DNA of 64,000 bases from Amphibacillus jilinensis Y1 (GCF_000306965.1 NZ_JH976434.1:1021807-1085806); one strand, 5' to 3'; shown: positions 19,854-29,428, numbered from the stretch's first letter. Made by a program: numbers and translations. The notes: generated by a model not told the origin, from the letters alone.

Positions 19854-20916
19854 TTTTACCCTCCTTTTGAATGAAACGACTTTTGACTTCAGCTTCCCAT
19901 AATCCATTTAAATATGTTGCTCCTAACGCACGATCAAATAGGCCATAGCCTGGTTTCCCTGTTTCTCCCCAAATCATCCTGCCGTGGTCTGGACGAATCG
20001 GACCCTGGTAATCAAAGTCACTTAAAGCACGAATAACTTGGTACATATCAATTGAACCTTCTTTTGATAGATGAGCCGATTCTTGGAAAGAATATCGTCC
20101 CGAACGTTTGATATTTCGAGCATGTACAAAATTCACGCGCTCTTTCTTTCCAAAATAACGAAGCATATCATAAAAATCATTGGTTGATACGGCCCCCAGT
20201 GAACCACTGCACATCGTTAAGCCATTATAAGGACTGTCATAGATGTTAATAAAACGCTCTAAATTGTCTTTATTCGTTATAATTCTAGGTAAGCCAAAAA
20301 TATCGAATGGTGGATCATCAGGATGAATAGCCATCTTCACACCAACATCCTCTGCAACAGGCAAGATTGCCTTGATAAAATACTCAAGATTTGCCCATAT
20401 TTTCTCATGATCAATCTTCTTATAATGACTAAATAGCTGACTCAATTCATCTTTCTCATAGCTAGCATCCCACCCTGGTAAAGATAGCTCTCCACTTAGT
20501 GGATCCATCTTTTTCACGATGTCTTCCTCAAAGATCAATGTTTTAGAACCATCAGCTAACTCATGGTCAAGTGACGTTCTCGTCCAATCAAAGACAGGCA
20601 TAAAATTATAACAAACAACTGGAATGCCACATTTACCCAAATTAACAAGGGTCTGCTTGTAATTTTCTATATACTTATCTCGAGTTGGTAAACCTATTTT
20701 AATGTCTTCATGTACGGGTACGCTCTCAATTACTGATAAGCTTAAACCATGCTTTTCAACTTCCTGCTTTAACGCTCCTATTTTATTTAATGGCCATACC
20801 TCTCCAACTGGGATATCATAAATTGCCGAAACAATCCCCTTCATACCAGGTATTTGACGAATATATTCTAATTTGACCGGGTCACTATTCCCGTACCAGC
20901 GAAATGTCAATTCCAA
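19843..20916 (-). CDS. uxuA: Mannonate dehydratase
   Basis: A 357-residue cytoplasmic enzyme converting D-mannonate to 2-keto-3-deoxygluconate. The N terminus MELTFRWYG, the central [18 protein letters not shown], the metal-site segment FVHARNIK and the C-terminal [11 protein letters not shown] are diagnostic. It appears to start with TTG: AGGGGGG lies eight bases before it and no in-frame ATG fits. It sits between uxaC and uxuB in the minus-strand operon and overlaps uxuB by 11 bases. Confidence 0.95.
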   Translation of the reverse strand: MELTFRWYGNSDPVKLEYIRQIPGMKGIVSAIYDIPVGEVWPLNKIGALKQEVEKHGLSLSVIESVPVHEDIKIGLPTRDKYIENYKQTLVNLGKCGIPVVCYNFMPVFDWTRTSLDHELADGSKTLIFEEDIVKKMDPLSGELSLPGWDASYEKDELSQLFSHYKKIDHEKIWANLEYFIKAILPVAEDVGVKMAIHPDDPPFDIFGLPRIITNKDNLERFINIYDSPYNGLTMCSGSLGAVSTNDFYDMLRYFGKKERVNFVHARNIKRSGRYSFQESAHLSKEGSIDMYQVIRALSDFDYQGPIRPDHGRMIWGETGKPGYGLFDRALGATYLNGLWEAEVKSRFIQKEGKNAE

Positions 20917-20928
20917 TTAAAATCCCCC

Positions 20929-22335
20929 CTAATCGCTTTTAAAATATCTTTTTGCATTATAGTAGCTTATATTAGTGACTAATCTCTTGAGTAGACTTTC
21001 ATTATTTGGAAGTTCACCTTCCTCCACCCACTGTCCAATTAAATTAGCAAGTACGCGTCGAAAGTACTCATGCCTACTAAATGAAAGGAAGCTACGTGAG
21101 TCCGTTAACATACCGACAAAGTGCATTAATAAGCCCTGATCAGCTAATGTCGCTAGCTGTCTCTCCATCCCTTGTCTTGTGTCATTAAACCACCACCCTG
21201 ATCCAAGTTGGACTTTCATCTTTATGCCTGGTTCCGTTTGAAAGTTCTGGATGGCGCTACCTACAAGGTTGTTATAGATAGGATTTAGGTTATACAAAAT
21301 GGTTTGCGGCAAGCCATCGTTTTTCTCACATTGATCCAACAACCCATTTAGTGAAGCACCAAGATCAGATTGATCAGAAATAGAGTCAAATCCGGCATCT
21401 TTACCGACTCTTTTAAACATTTTCGTATTATTGTTTCTAATCGCTCCAAAATGAAGTTGCATCGTCCAGCCGCTCTCTTTATATTTCCGCGCAAGCGCAA
21501 CCATCATTGCTGTTTTAAACTTGAGCTCTTCCTTGGTTGAGATGCCTTCCCCTGCCAGAGCTTTTTGAAAAATAGCTTCAATCTCTACATCTGTAAAACT
21601 TGAAAAAGGGACTTTAGCTAACCCATGATCCGAGAGCTTACAGCCCATCTCATCGAAGTAATCGATTCTTTCTTCTAAAGCTTCAATATAACTTCGATAC
21701 GTTCGAATCGAACGATTAGTAATAGTAGATAGTTTATCAATAAAATGACGGAATATTGGTTTGGTTATCTCCATGCCATCATCAGGACGAAAAGTTGGTA
21801 ACACCGTAACGTTAAAGTTATCCTGTGCTTTAATCTGCTTATGATAGTCTAATTGATCGACAGGCGAATCCGTTGTACAAATGCTTTCAACATTTGAACG
21901 TTCAATTAATTTTTGTACAGAGAAATCCAACTGTGCTAGTTTTTCATTTGCCATTGACCAAACGTCTTCCCAATTCTGTTCATCCAATAAAACATTGATA
22001 TCGAAGTACTTCTTAAGCTCTAAATGCGTCCAGTGATACAATGGATTCCCAAGGGTATTTGGTACAGTTTGAGCCCAAGCTCTAAACTTATCTTTAGCGC
22101 TTGCATCTCCAGTAATATAGTGCTCATCAACACCATTTGCACGCATCGCTCTCCATTTGTAATGATCACCTTCAAGCCAAATTTCTGTAAGATTTTTGAA
22201 TTGGCGATTTTCAGCAATATCTTTCGGCGATAAATGGCAATGATAATCAATAATAGGAAGGTCCTTTATATAACCATACAATGTTTTAGCGGTTTCATTT
22301 TTCAGCATAAACGTATCATTAATAAATCCCTTCAC
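20929..22335 (-). CDS. uxaC: Glucuronate isomerase
   Basis: A 468-residue uronate isomerase that converts D-glucuronate to D-fructuronate (and galacturonate to tagaturonate). Family motifs include IIDYHCHLSPKDIAEN near 30 with the metal-binding His pair, TDSPVDQLDYH near 155, LHFGAIRNNN near 295, and MLTDSRSFLSFSRHEYFRR near the end. The GTG at 22335 is preferred as start because GGAGG lies eight bases before it, whereas an in-frame TTG two codons earlier is too close. Length is standard. Confidence 0.95.
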   Translation of the reverse strand: MKGFINDTFMLKNETAKTLYGYIKDLPIIDYHCHLSPKDIAENRQFKNLTEIWLEGDHYKWRAMRANGVDEHYITGDASAKDKFRAWAQTVPNTLGNPLYHWTHLELKKYFDINVLLDEQNWEDVWSMANEKLAQLDFSVQKLIERSNVESICTTDSPVDQLDYHKQIKAQDNFNVTVLPTFRPDDGMEITKPIFRHFIDKLSTITNRSIRTYRSYIEALEERIDYFDEMGCKLSDHGLAKVPFSSFTDVEIEAIFQKALAGEGISTKEELKFKTAMMVALARKYKESGWTMQLHFGAIRNNNTKMFKRVGKDAGFDSISDQSDLGASLNGLLDQCEKNDGLPQTILYNLNPIYNNLVGSAIQNFQTEPGIKMKVQLGSGWWFNDTRQGMERQLATLADQGLLMHFVGMLTDSRSFLSFSRHEYFRRVLANLIGQWVEEGELPNNESLLKRLVTNISYYNAKRYFKSD

Positions 22336-22361
22336 AGTCAAGACCTCCTTGTTTAAGTGGT

Positions 22362-23381
22362 TTAGCGAATAATAGATAAGGGGTGGTCTGCGTTCATAAA
22401 ATGCAGTATGTCACTTAAATCTAAAATGTTCGCATCTCCTTCAATGGTATGTTTTAATGCAAAACTTGCCGTAGCAAAATCTATTGTTTTTTGCATGGAA
22501 TCAAATTGAAGTAAGCCATAAATCATACCAGCGGCAAAAGCATCTCCTGTCCCTACTCGATCAACAATCTGAACATCAACTGTTTTTGATTTAAAAAAGC
22601 CTTGATCGTCCATTACGATAGCACTAATTTCGTTCTGATTGACTGATTTCTCTGTCCGGAAGGTATGAACAATTTGGGTAAATTGATACATTTCTTTTAA
22701 TTGGGACATAATTTTTTTTATCTCTTCCTCAGAAAAGGGCTTTTCACATCTATCTTTATAATCTTGGTCATCGTATGTTGGTAACTCGAGTGGTTCAATC
22801 CCAAAGCAAACATCAATATTTTTCATTAGTATGGACATTTTTGCTCGAGCCGATTTAAATGACCAAAGTGATTTCCGATAATTCAAGTCACAACTCGTTT
22901 TTACGCCTTTCTTTTGGGCTATCTCTAAAGCTACTAGACTAATCTCAAACAATTCCTCAGACAAAGCAGGTGTGATACCACCTAAGTGGAACCAATCGAC
23001 ATTTTCAAAGATGATATCGAAGTCATAGTCATTAATTTTCGAACAGGCAAAACTAGATTGTTCACGGTCATAAATCACACGTGTCGGTCTAATAGAATAA
23101 CCTTTTTCTAAAAAATAGACGCCCAATCGTTGCTCATCATATACGACATGATCTGTGTTTACACCGAAATAATTAAGAAATTGCATGGCAGACCTACCTA
23201 AGGCATGTTTAGGAACCTTTGTTACAAAATTTACATTAAAACCATATTGAGCAAGCGCCATTGCTACATTAGCCTCACCCCCACCAAATACGCCATCAAA
23301 CGATTGCGACTGTTTGATCGTCTTGAACCCTGGTGTCGTTAGACGGAGTAAAATTTCGCCAAACGTTACAATATTTTTCAT
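22362..23381 (-). CDS. kdgK: 2-keto-3-deoxygluconate kinase
   Basis: A 339-residue PfkB/ribokinase-family kinase making 2-keto-3-deoxy-6-phosphogluconate. It begins MKNIVTFGEILLRL, has GGGEANVAMALAQYG near 35 and the catalytic loop DRVGTGDAFAAGMIYG near 265. The ATG is separated by one base from the stop of kdgA and has AGGGGGAG before it. Sugar specificity is deduced from the adjacent aldolase and uxuA; PfkB homologues alone would not decide it. Confidence 0.9.
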   Translation of the reverse strand: MKNIVTFGEILLRLTTPGFKTIKQSQSFDGVFGGGEANVAMALAQYGFNVNFVTKVPKHALGRSAMQFLNYFGVNTDHVVYDEQRLGVYFLEKGYSIRPTRVIYDREQSSFACSKINDYDFDIIFENVDWFHLGGITPALSEELFEISLVALEIAQKKGVKTSCDLNYRKSLWSFKSARAKMSILMKNIDVCFGIEPLELPTYDDQDYKDRCEKPFSEEEIKKIMSQLKEMYQFTQIVHTFRTEKSVNQNEISAIVMDDQGFFKSKTVDVQIVDRVGTGDAFAAGMIYGLLQFDSMQKTIDFATASFALKHTIEGDANILDLSDILHFMNADHPLSIIR

Positions 23382-23382
23382 A

Positions 23383-24024
23383 TCAGCTCCCCCTAATCCG
23401 CGCCAGTTCTTGTGTGAATGATTTTGATATTTCTGTAATCGATTCATACCCACTTTCCGTTACACGCTTTGTTAAAGCGCTTCCAACACCTATTGCAAAT
23501 GCACCCTTATTAAACCACTCTTGTAGATTGGTCATATTCACTCCTCCTGAAGGCATTAGTTCAACATTCGGAAGTGGCCCCTTAATATCATTTATAAAAC
23601 TCGGTCCAAATTGACTGCCCGGAAACAGCTTTACAATATCAACTCCCACTGATAACGCTGTCACTATTTCTGTAACAGACCCACAACCAGGTAAATACGG
23701 GATAGAATAACGGTTACAAATTGTTGCTATCGCTGGATCTAAGTGCGGACTTACAACATATTTCGCCCCATTCAAGATGGCAATTCTCGCTGTCTCTGCA
23801 TCTAATACTGTTCCCGCACCAACAATTACACGTTCATCACTCAATGCGGAAAGCTCTTTAATAGCTTGATCGGCATGTGGTGTAGAAAAAGTAATTTCTA
23901 AAGTAAAGATCCCCCCTTCATAAGCTTTCTCAGCTATTTTGACGGCTTCAGACTTTGTGTCTCCTCTTATAACAGCAACGAGATAGTTTTGATGAATAGA
24001 TCTCAATATTTTATACTTTTGCAA
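23383..24024 (-). CDS. kdgA: KDPG aldolase
   Basis: A class I aldolase of about 213 residues that splits 2-keto-3-deoxy-6-phosphogluconate into pyruvate and glyceraldehyde 3-phosphate. Motifs are LVAVIRG near the N terminus, ITFSTPHAD, VGAGTVLD, YVVSPHLDPA with the Schiff-base Lys region, and LMPSGGVNM. A TTG start at 24024 is proposed: GGGGTGA lies seven bases before it and the resulting N terminus (MQKYKILRSI) matches the family, whereas upstream ATG codons lack a ribosome binding site. It is the first gene of the uronate operon. Confidence 0.92.
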   Translation of the reverse strand: MQKYKILRSIHQNYLVAVIRGDTKSEAVKIAEKAYEGGIFTLEITFSTPHADQAIKELSALSDERVIVGAGTVLDAETARIAILNGAKYVVSPHLDPAIATICNRYSIPYLPGCGSVTEIVTALSVGVDIVKLFPGSQFGPSFINDIKGPLPNVELMPSGGVNMTNLQEWFNKGAFAIGVGSALTKRVTESGYESITEISKSFTQELARIRGS

Positions 24025-24050
24025 TGATTTTTCACCCCACTTCATCGTTC

Positions 24051-24065
24051 TATACTTGTATACTA
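24051..24065. promoter_or_regulatory. GntR-type operator candidate before kdgA
   Basis: TATACTTGTATACTA contains the palindrome TATAC-TT-GTATA and lies just upstream of the kdgA start; a related AATATACAAA follows ten bases on. The same TATACTTGTA core recurs at 18856-18865 before the PTS genes. FCD-type GntR regulators of uronate pathways use palindromes of this general kind. The 3' end of a family 1 repeat may be present at 24346-24376 in the same 383-base gap. Confidence 0.5.
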
Positions 24066-24189
24066 GCATCCCAATATACAAATTTCAATTGTTTTTTACA
24101 ATATTCTTTATTTTTTTTACTAAATTCATTTCATAATTAGCATCTGCGTAAAAAATGAATCTCGTTGTCAATCTGTATCGTTTATTTAT

Positions 24190-24230
24190 AAAAACAAAAA
24201 AAGAGCGTTGCATCTATTCGATGAACGCTC
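24190..24230 (-). terminator. Intrinsic terminator after the GntR gene
   Basis: Read leftward, GAGCGTT-CATC pairs with GATG-CAACGCTC (one bulge) across a short AT loop and is followed by TTTTTTTGTTTTT. It lies about 180 bases beyond the GntR stop and upstream of kdgA, separating the regulator from the operon it probably controls. Confidence 0.7.
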
Positions 24231-24407
24231 AAAAATTGTATGTCATTTAAAGATATTTTTGTCACAGACTAAGCTTGTAGTACAATTAAAAACATTAATC
24301 AATACTTAGAAGAAACCCAATATAAAAAACTTTAATTAGAGCCGATCCTTTTACGAGCGGTTATCTGTCGCAGATGTACTACTAGTTATTCTTTAAATAG
24401 ATTTCAA

Positions 24408-25130
24408 TTAATTTAAATTAAAGACAGAAGTTGAAACGGCTCGCTCAAAGTAATCTGAAAACGGACTATCTTCTTGATAAAGATCTTTCCAAACTTTCAT
24501 GGGTTCCAATATATGTTCATTTATAATTAATTGGACTTGATTTACGGCTTTTGTTTCAATCACGTCTATAATTCTTTTATGTTGAATAACTGCATCTTCA
24601 AAACTAAATTCTAACTCTGATAATAAACGAATTCGATTATAGTGAGTACTTAGTCTTGTTACAGCAAACCATACATTTTCTTTTTTATTCGCTTTAAAAA
24701 TCATGTAATGGAACTGCTTGTCCAATTCATGGAATTGTTGGTGTGACTTATTTTGTTTTAGGAGCTTTTCTTGCTTCAAAACATTTTGCCTTAATTCAAA
24801 TAGAATATCATCTGGAAAGTGCTCACAAGATAACTTTAATATCTCTTTTTCCAAGGTAACCCGAGTAAACACCGCTTCCTCCACCAACTGTGGTTTAATT
24901 CTAGTTACATATGTTCCTACTTGAGGCTTCACCTCTACTAAATTTTCCTCTTTTAATCTTGCTATAACTTCTCGTATCGGGGTACGTGATACATCAAGTC
25001 TTTTGGCAATTTCAACTTCACTTATGATTTGACCTGGTTTCAGTTCAAGTGACATTATTGCATTTTTAATAACACGATAAGCATAATCTCGATTTCTTTC
25101 ATCTGGTAACCTCTCAAGCACAGCTATCAT
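24408..25130 (-). CDS. GntR-family (FCD) regulator of the uronate genes
   Basis: A 240-residue regulator with an N-terminal winged helix (residues 10-75; EVEIAKRLDVSRTPIREVIARL is the recognition region) and an all-helical FCD effector domain (90-215) with ELDKQFHYMIF. It belongs to the FadR/UxuR branch that senses small carboxylic or uronic acids. The ATG at 25130 has GGAGTGGAG in front. It lies upstream of, and in the same direction as, the kdgA-GH2 operon, separated by a terminator, and is the likely controller of the TATACTTGTA boxes. Effector and sign of regulation are unknown. Confidence 0.85.
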   Translation of the reverse strand: MIAVLERLPDERNRDYAYRVIKNAIMSLELKPGQIISEVEIAKRLDVSRTPIREVIARLKEENLVEVKPQVGTYVTRIKPQLVEEAVFTRVTLEKEILKLSCEHFPDDILFELRQNVLKQEKLLKQNKSHQQFHELDKQFHYMIFKANKKENVWFAVTRLSTHYNRIRLLSELEFSFEDAVIQHKRIIDVIETKAVNQVQLIINEHILEPMKVWKDLYQEDSPFSDYFERAVSTSVFNLN

Positions 25131-25571
25131 AACTCCACTCCACATTTTAATAAATTTTGTTAATTGATTTGCTCATTAATACTTTCCACTAGCTTGAACG
25201 TATATGATCCTCCATTCAGTGGGCGATTTATGGACAGAATGATATGTTATAAATAACTTATATACACTCATCAAACCACTGACATACTTGTATTTTAATG
25301 TTTTCTACTTAAATTATCAATGCTTTGCCTGTTAATTTTTTCATTTCATAGCTTTATTAAAATTCTTCACCTCTAATAAACCTAGACAAAAAGATAGGTA
25401 CTTATTAATAAAAGTGGCGATCTCTCATTGAACAAAACTAAAATAATACTGTATAACCACACATTAAATCTTAAGAACCATCACCTATTTCATTCCAGAT
25501 CCATCAAAATCGTGTATAATAGAAAAGCAAAGAAATCTAATCAAATTATAAATAGAAAGTGGGTTTGAACA
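25131..25571. other. Divergent intergenic region with yeeI promoter candidate
   Basis: This 441-base AT-rich gap has no coding potential. A TATAAT hexamer at 25515-25520 with a weak ATTCCA 17 bases upstream is a candidate promoter for the rightward YebC-family gene. CAGTGGGCG near 25217 matches the first nine bases of the family 1 repeat but the match does not extend. Confidence 0.45.
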
Positions 25572-26288
25572 ATGGGACGTAAATGGAACAATATTAAAGA
25601 AAAGAAAGCCAACAAAGACAAAAATACAAGTCGTATTTATGCCAAATTCGGTCGAGAAATTTATGTAGCAGCCAAACAAGGCGAGCCAAACCCTGAATCA
25701 AATCAAGCGTTAAAATTTGTTCTCGAACGCGCAAAAACATATAGTGTTCCCAAACACATTATTGACCGTGCGATTGAGAAAGCAAAGGGTGGCGGTGACG
25801 AAAATTATGATGAATTGCGGTATGAAGGATTCGGGCCCAATGGATCAATGGTGATCGTTGATACGTTAACGAACAATGTTAACCGTACCGCTGCAGAAGT
25901 ACGTACGGCTTTTAACAAAAATGGAGGTAACATGGGGGCAAGTGGTTCAGCCGCTTACATGTTTGATGCTACCGCGGTACTGGGCGTTGAAAACCACACT
26001 GTTGACGACATCTTAGAAATGTTAATGGAAGCGGATGTCGATGTCCGTGATTTAATTGAAGAAGATAGCGCCGTGATTATTTATGCTGAACCTGATCAAT
26101 TCCATGCCGTGCAAGAAGCATTAAAGCAACAAGGTATTCAGGATTTTACTGTCGCAGAATTAACAATGCTTCCGCAAAACGAGCTTCACTTAAGCGGTGA
26201 TGACTTCATTCAATTTGAAAAGCTCCTTGATGCATTAGAAGACTTAGAAGACGTGCAGCAGGTTTATCATAACGTTGAAAACGATTGA
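25572..26288 (+). CDS. YebC/PmpR-family regulator, YeeI type
   Basis: A 238-residue DUF28/TACO1-family protein. It starts [18 protein letters not shown] and has [42 protein letters not shown] and [15 protein letters not shown]. In Firmicutes two paralogues exist; the [11 protein letters not shown] start is that of the YeeI type rather than YrbC. Members act as transcriptional regulators or as factors that help ribosomes through difficult sequences. It has a good ribosome binding site (GAAAGTGGG) and is followed by pepF. Confidence 0.92.
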   Translation: MGRKWNNIKEKKANKDKNTSRIYAKFGREIYVAAKQGEPNPESNQALKFVLERAKTYSVPKHIIDRAIEKAKGGGDENYDELRYEGFGPNGSMVIVDTLTNNVNRTAAEVRTAFNKNGGNMGASGSAAYMFDATAVLGVENHTVDDILEMLMEADVDVRDLIEEDSAVIIYAEPDQFHAVQEALKQQGIQDFTVAELTMLPQNELHLSGDDFIQFEKLLDALEDLEDVQQVYHNVEND

Positions 26289-26323
26289 ACATATTAAATT
26301 TACCTATTGAAAGGACGGATTTT

Positions 26324-28132
26324 GTGGCCAAGAAATATATTGATACGTGGAATCTTGATAGCATATTTGTTGGAGGAACAAAGTCAGCTACGCTCCAAAC
26401 TAAATTAGAGGGTGTTAGTCAACTAATTAATAACTATCAAACTTCACTTCACAATTGGAAGAACACCACACCTCATACAGATGTGTTTATTGACTTACTG
26501 ACACAACAAGAAGCCATTGAAAAAGCTCTAGGACAAGTGGCTACATTTATTAATATGTGCCACGATGCTTATACCGATGATACCCATGCCAGTGTAGTCA
26601 AGGGCCAAGTCATGACACAATACAGTGAATTTAAAAAACTTTTAAATCAGTTTACCAAGAAGGTAGTTGCCATTCCAGCACCAGATTGGCATACACTTTT
26701 ATCAGATAATAAACTAACAGAAATCGCATTTCCATTAAATGAATTACGCAATAAAGGGGCTCGCTTACGTTCAGAGGCCGAAGAAGCGTTGATAGCAGAA
26801 TTACATAAAGATGGCTTATCTGGATGGAGTGACATTTATGGAACGGTTGTATCAACGATGACGATTCCATTTACCGACAAGCAAGGTGATACAAAGATGC
26901 TCTCAATCGGTCAAGCAATGAATCGGATGTATGCTGACCCTGATCCAGCAGTCAGACAACAATTGTTCAATAATTGGGAAAGTGCTTGGCAAAAGCAGGC
27001 ACCCATTTTTACAGATATAATCAATCACCTAGACGGCTACCGCATTACACTACAGAATAAGCATGATTATAAGGAACATTTAGAAGAACCTTTAGAATAT
27101 AATCGCATGACAAAAGCAACTTTAGAAGCGATGTGGCAAGCTATTTCCAAGCACAAGCAACCATTTATTGATTTTCTTAACAAAAAAGCTGAGCTTTTCG
27201 GTATGGAGGAATTGGGCTGGCAAGATGTTGAAGCCCCATTAGCTCTCGATGATTATCAAACAAAAGCGTTTAGCTATGATCAAGCGTGCGACTTCATCAT
27301 TGAGCATTTTAGCTCTTTCGGTCCTGAGTTGACCGATTTTGCAAAACACGCTTTGACCAACCAATGGGTTGAAGCTGAAGACCGTCCTCATAAAAGACCG
27401 GGGGGATATTGTGCAAACCTGCCTGAATTTAATGAATCTCGAATTTTCATGACTTTTACTGGTTCTTCATCAGACACAAGCACACTTGCACATGAATTAG
27501 GACATGCTTTCCACAGTCATGTCTTAAAGGACGCCCCCTACTTGAATCGGCACTATGCCATGAATGTAGCTGAAACAGCAAGTACCTTTGCGGAAACGAT
27601 TATTGCCAATGCAACCGTACAACAAGCAAAATCAAAACAAGAGAAATTAGCACTTTTAAATACAAAGTTAGAGAATGCAACAGCCATGTTTATGAACATT
27701 CATGCTCGTTTCTTATTTGAAGATGCCTTTTATAAAGAGCGGACGGCAGGTATTGTGTCGACAGAACGCTTAAACGAATTAATGATCAATGCACAAAAAG
27801 AAGCTTTCGGTGATACACTTTCTAGTTACCACCCACACTTTTGGTGCAGTAAACTGCACTTTTTTATTGATGATATACCGTTTTATAACTTCCCCTATAC
27901 GTTTGGTTTTTTATTCAGCCTAGGGGTATATGCTAAATATTTAGAAAACCCTAACGAATTTGAAGCAAAGTATATTGCTTTACTTAAAGATACTGGTGCA
28001 ATGACGGTAGAAGATTTAGCGAAAAAACACTTAGACGTCGACTTAACTGATCAAACGTTTTGGACAAACGGGATACAGTTAATGGTAAAAGATGTCGAAT
28101 CGTTTATCGAACTTGCTGACCAAATTGTTTAG
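26324..28132 (+). CDS. pepF: M3-family oligoendopeptidase F
   Basis: A zinc metallopeptidase of about 602 residues that cleaves short peptides in the cytoplasm. The catalytic site is HELGHAFHSH near residue 395 with the third ligand Glu in NVAETASTFAETI about 30 residues on. GGYCANLPEFNESRIFMTF just before it is typical of the PepF/M3B branch. A GTG start at 26324 is preferred (GAAAGGA eight bases upstream); a TTG at 26285 overlapping the yeeI stop is possible. It is probably co-transcribed with the YebC-family gene. Confidence 0.92.
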   Translation: MAKKYIDTWNLDSIFVGGTKSATLQTKLEGVSQLINNYQTSLHNWKNTTPHTDVFIDLLTQQEAIEKALGQVATFINMCHDAYTDDTHASVVKGQVMTQYSEFKKLLNQFTKKVVAIPAPDWHTLLSDNKLTEIAFPLNELRNKGARLRSEAEEALIAELHKDGLSGWSDIYGTVVSTMTIPFTDKQGDTKMLSIGQAMNRMYADPDPAVRQQLFNNWESAWQKQAPIFTDIINHLDGYRITLQNKHDYKEHLEEPLEYNRMTKATLEAMWQAISKHKQPFIDFLNKKAELFGMEELGWQDVEAPLALDDYQTKAFSYDQACDFIIEHFSSFGPELTDFAKHALTNQWVEAEDRPHKRPGGYCANLPEFNESRIFMTFTGSSSDTSTLAHELGHAFHSHVLKDAPYLNRHYAMNVAETASTFAETIIANATVQQAKSKQEKLALLNTKLENATAMFMNIHARFLFEDAFYKERTAGIVSTERLNELMINAQKEAFGDTLSSYHPHFWCSKLHFFIDDIPFYNFPYTFGFLFSLGVYAKYLENPNEFEAKYIALLKDTGAMTVEDLAKKHLDVDLTDQTFWTNGIQLMVKDVESFIELADQIV

Positions 28133-28163
28133 GTTCTATACTATTGATAAGAAAAATTAAAAT

Positions 28164-28197
28164 GAAAAGAAACCGAATCAGCTCGGTTTCTTTTTTC
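28164..28197 (+). terminator. Intrinsic terminator after pepF
   Basis: AAGAAACCGA and TCGGTTTCTT form a 10-bp stem with a six-base loop, followed by TTTT. It ends the yeeI-pepF unit. Confidence 0.85.
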
Positions 28198-28296
28198 GTT
28201 TGAGATCATAGCATATAACTATAAATACATTTTTTTCATAAAAACTATGATAAAGTCAGATCTTTTTAACTATTATTATAAAAGGAACCTTCATAT

Positions 28297-28441
28297 CAGT
28301 GGGCGTTTTCGTTCTTCGTCCACTGATTGGTTGTTGAAAAAATCATCACATTCGCGTCCGTTAACTCCCGCTAAATAGATGAGCTCTGTTCACTATTTTG
28401 TGGCGGCGTTTTTCCGTCGATTATCTGTGATAAAGCTACAA
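28297..28441 (+). repeat. Interspersed repeat, family 1, copy A
   Basis: A 145-base element between the converging pepF and ROK genes. It begins CAGTGGGCGTTTTCGTTCTT and CGTCCACTG, which pair as a hairpin, continues ATTGGTTGTTGA, then GCGTCCGTTAACTCCCGC, and ends CGATTATCTGTGATAAAGC. It aligns over its full length with copy B (12231-12375) and over its first half with copy C (16509-16576). No coding sequence is present in the gap from 28198 to 28492. Confidence 0.65.
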
Positions 28442-28492
28442 GTCTTTTTATTTCAATACTTCAAAGACTTCACCTAAGTGTATTCAACTGTT

Positions 28493-29392
28493 TTACGACA
28501 TCACTAATCCTTGATATTCAAGGAGATGTTGATATAATGCTCCAACCAAATTAGCATTGTTTTTAAACTTACATGGTGTCACTTTTGGATTTGCCATCGA
28601 GAACTCAGATGCTTGCTTGACCACTTCAATTTGTTTAATGATTTCATCAATTAATATTGATTGTTCACTAATTCCGCCGCCAATCGCAATAATATTTGGA
28701 TCGAGAATATATTGTAAATTAAGGATTTGAACAGCAATATGACTGCAGTAGATTTTAAACGATTCAAGTGCTTCATGATCACCCTTATTAATATAATCAA
28801 ACACCCGTTCACCAGCATTTTCGGGCAACCCCTTTTGCATGGCAATTTGATTAACCATTTGGGTGGCAGAACAAGAACGGCCAACCATTCGTGCCCTTTT
28901 CTGTTTGTAAGGAAAGCGATCCACAACAAAACTTAGTTCACCTGCCCCCAAGTGTGCACCTCTTAGTAATCTATCATTAACAATAATTCCTCCACCAACG
29001 CCCGTACCAAGTACGAGTACGATACTATTTGAATAACCGGCTGTTGCCCCTTTCCAGTACTCAGCTAAGGCAGCACATTTACCGTCGTTCTCAATCGACA
29101 CATGAATAGATAAACGATCAGCTAGATCGTTTTTCATATTTTGCTTATGAAGATATGGCAATGCGCCACCATAAAAAATCTGTCCCTCTTTCGTATCCAC
29201 CGTTCCTGGCGCACTTATTGCTAACCCTTTAATTTGTACATTTAGACCATTGTAAATCGCTACAATCTGCTCAATAAGCGCCTGATAGTTTGCTTTTGGT
29301 GTTTTCAGTTTACTATTTTGCACAATCTTACCATCAATGGTCGCTAATCCATATTTTAAATACGTTCCACCTATATCAATGACTAAAAACAA
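28493..29392 (-). CDS. ROK-family sugar kinase
   Basis: A 299-residue ROK protein without a DNA-binding domain, so an enzyme rather than a repressor. The ATP site is DIGGTYLKYG at residues 6-15, the catalytic Asp is in SIENDGKCAALAE near 105, and LGTGVGGGI is near 135. The usual zinc motif CxCGxxGCxE after GAGELSF is missing; the segment reads VVDRFPYKQKRARMVGRSCS. This is the pattern of zinc-free ROK beta-glucoside kinases, but the substrate is not proven. The start is TTG with AAGGAGGAG upstream. It is last in the ABC transporter operon and would phosphorylate the imported sugar or glycoside. Confidence 0.85.
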   Translation of the reverse strand: MFLVIDIGGTYLKYGLATIDGKIVQNSKLKTPKANYQALIEQIVAIYNGLNVQIKGLAISAPGTVDTKEGQIFYGGALPYLHKQNMKNDLADRLSIHVSIENDGKCAALAEYWKGATAGYSNSIVLVLGTGVGGGIIVNDRLLRGAHLGAGELSFVVDRFPYKQKRARMVGRSCSATQMVNQIAMQKGLPENAGERVFDYINKGDHEALESFKIYCSHIAVQILNLQYILDPNIIAIGGGISEQSILIDEIIKQIEVVKQASEFSMANPKVTPCKFKNNANLVGALYQHLLEYQGLVMS

Positions 29393-29428
29393 TGCGTCTC
29401 CTCCTTGTGCTTTGATCTATTACTTACT

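Noticed and set aside
25217-25230. Fourth full copy of the CAGTGGGCG repeat
   Set aside because: Only the first nine bases match; the rest does not align.
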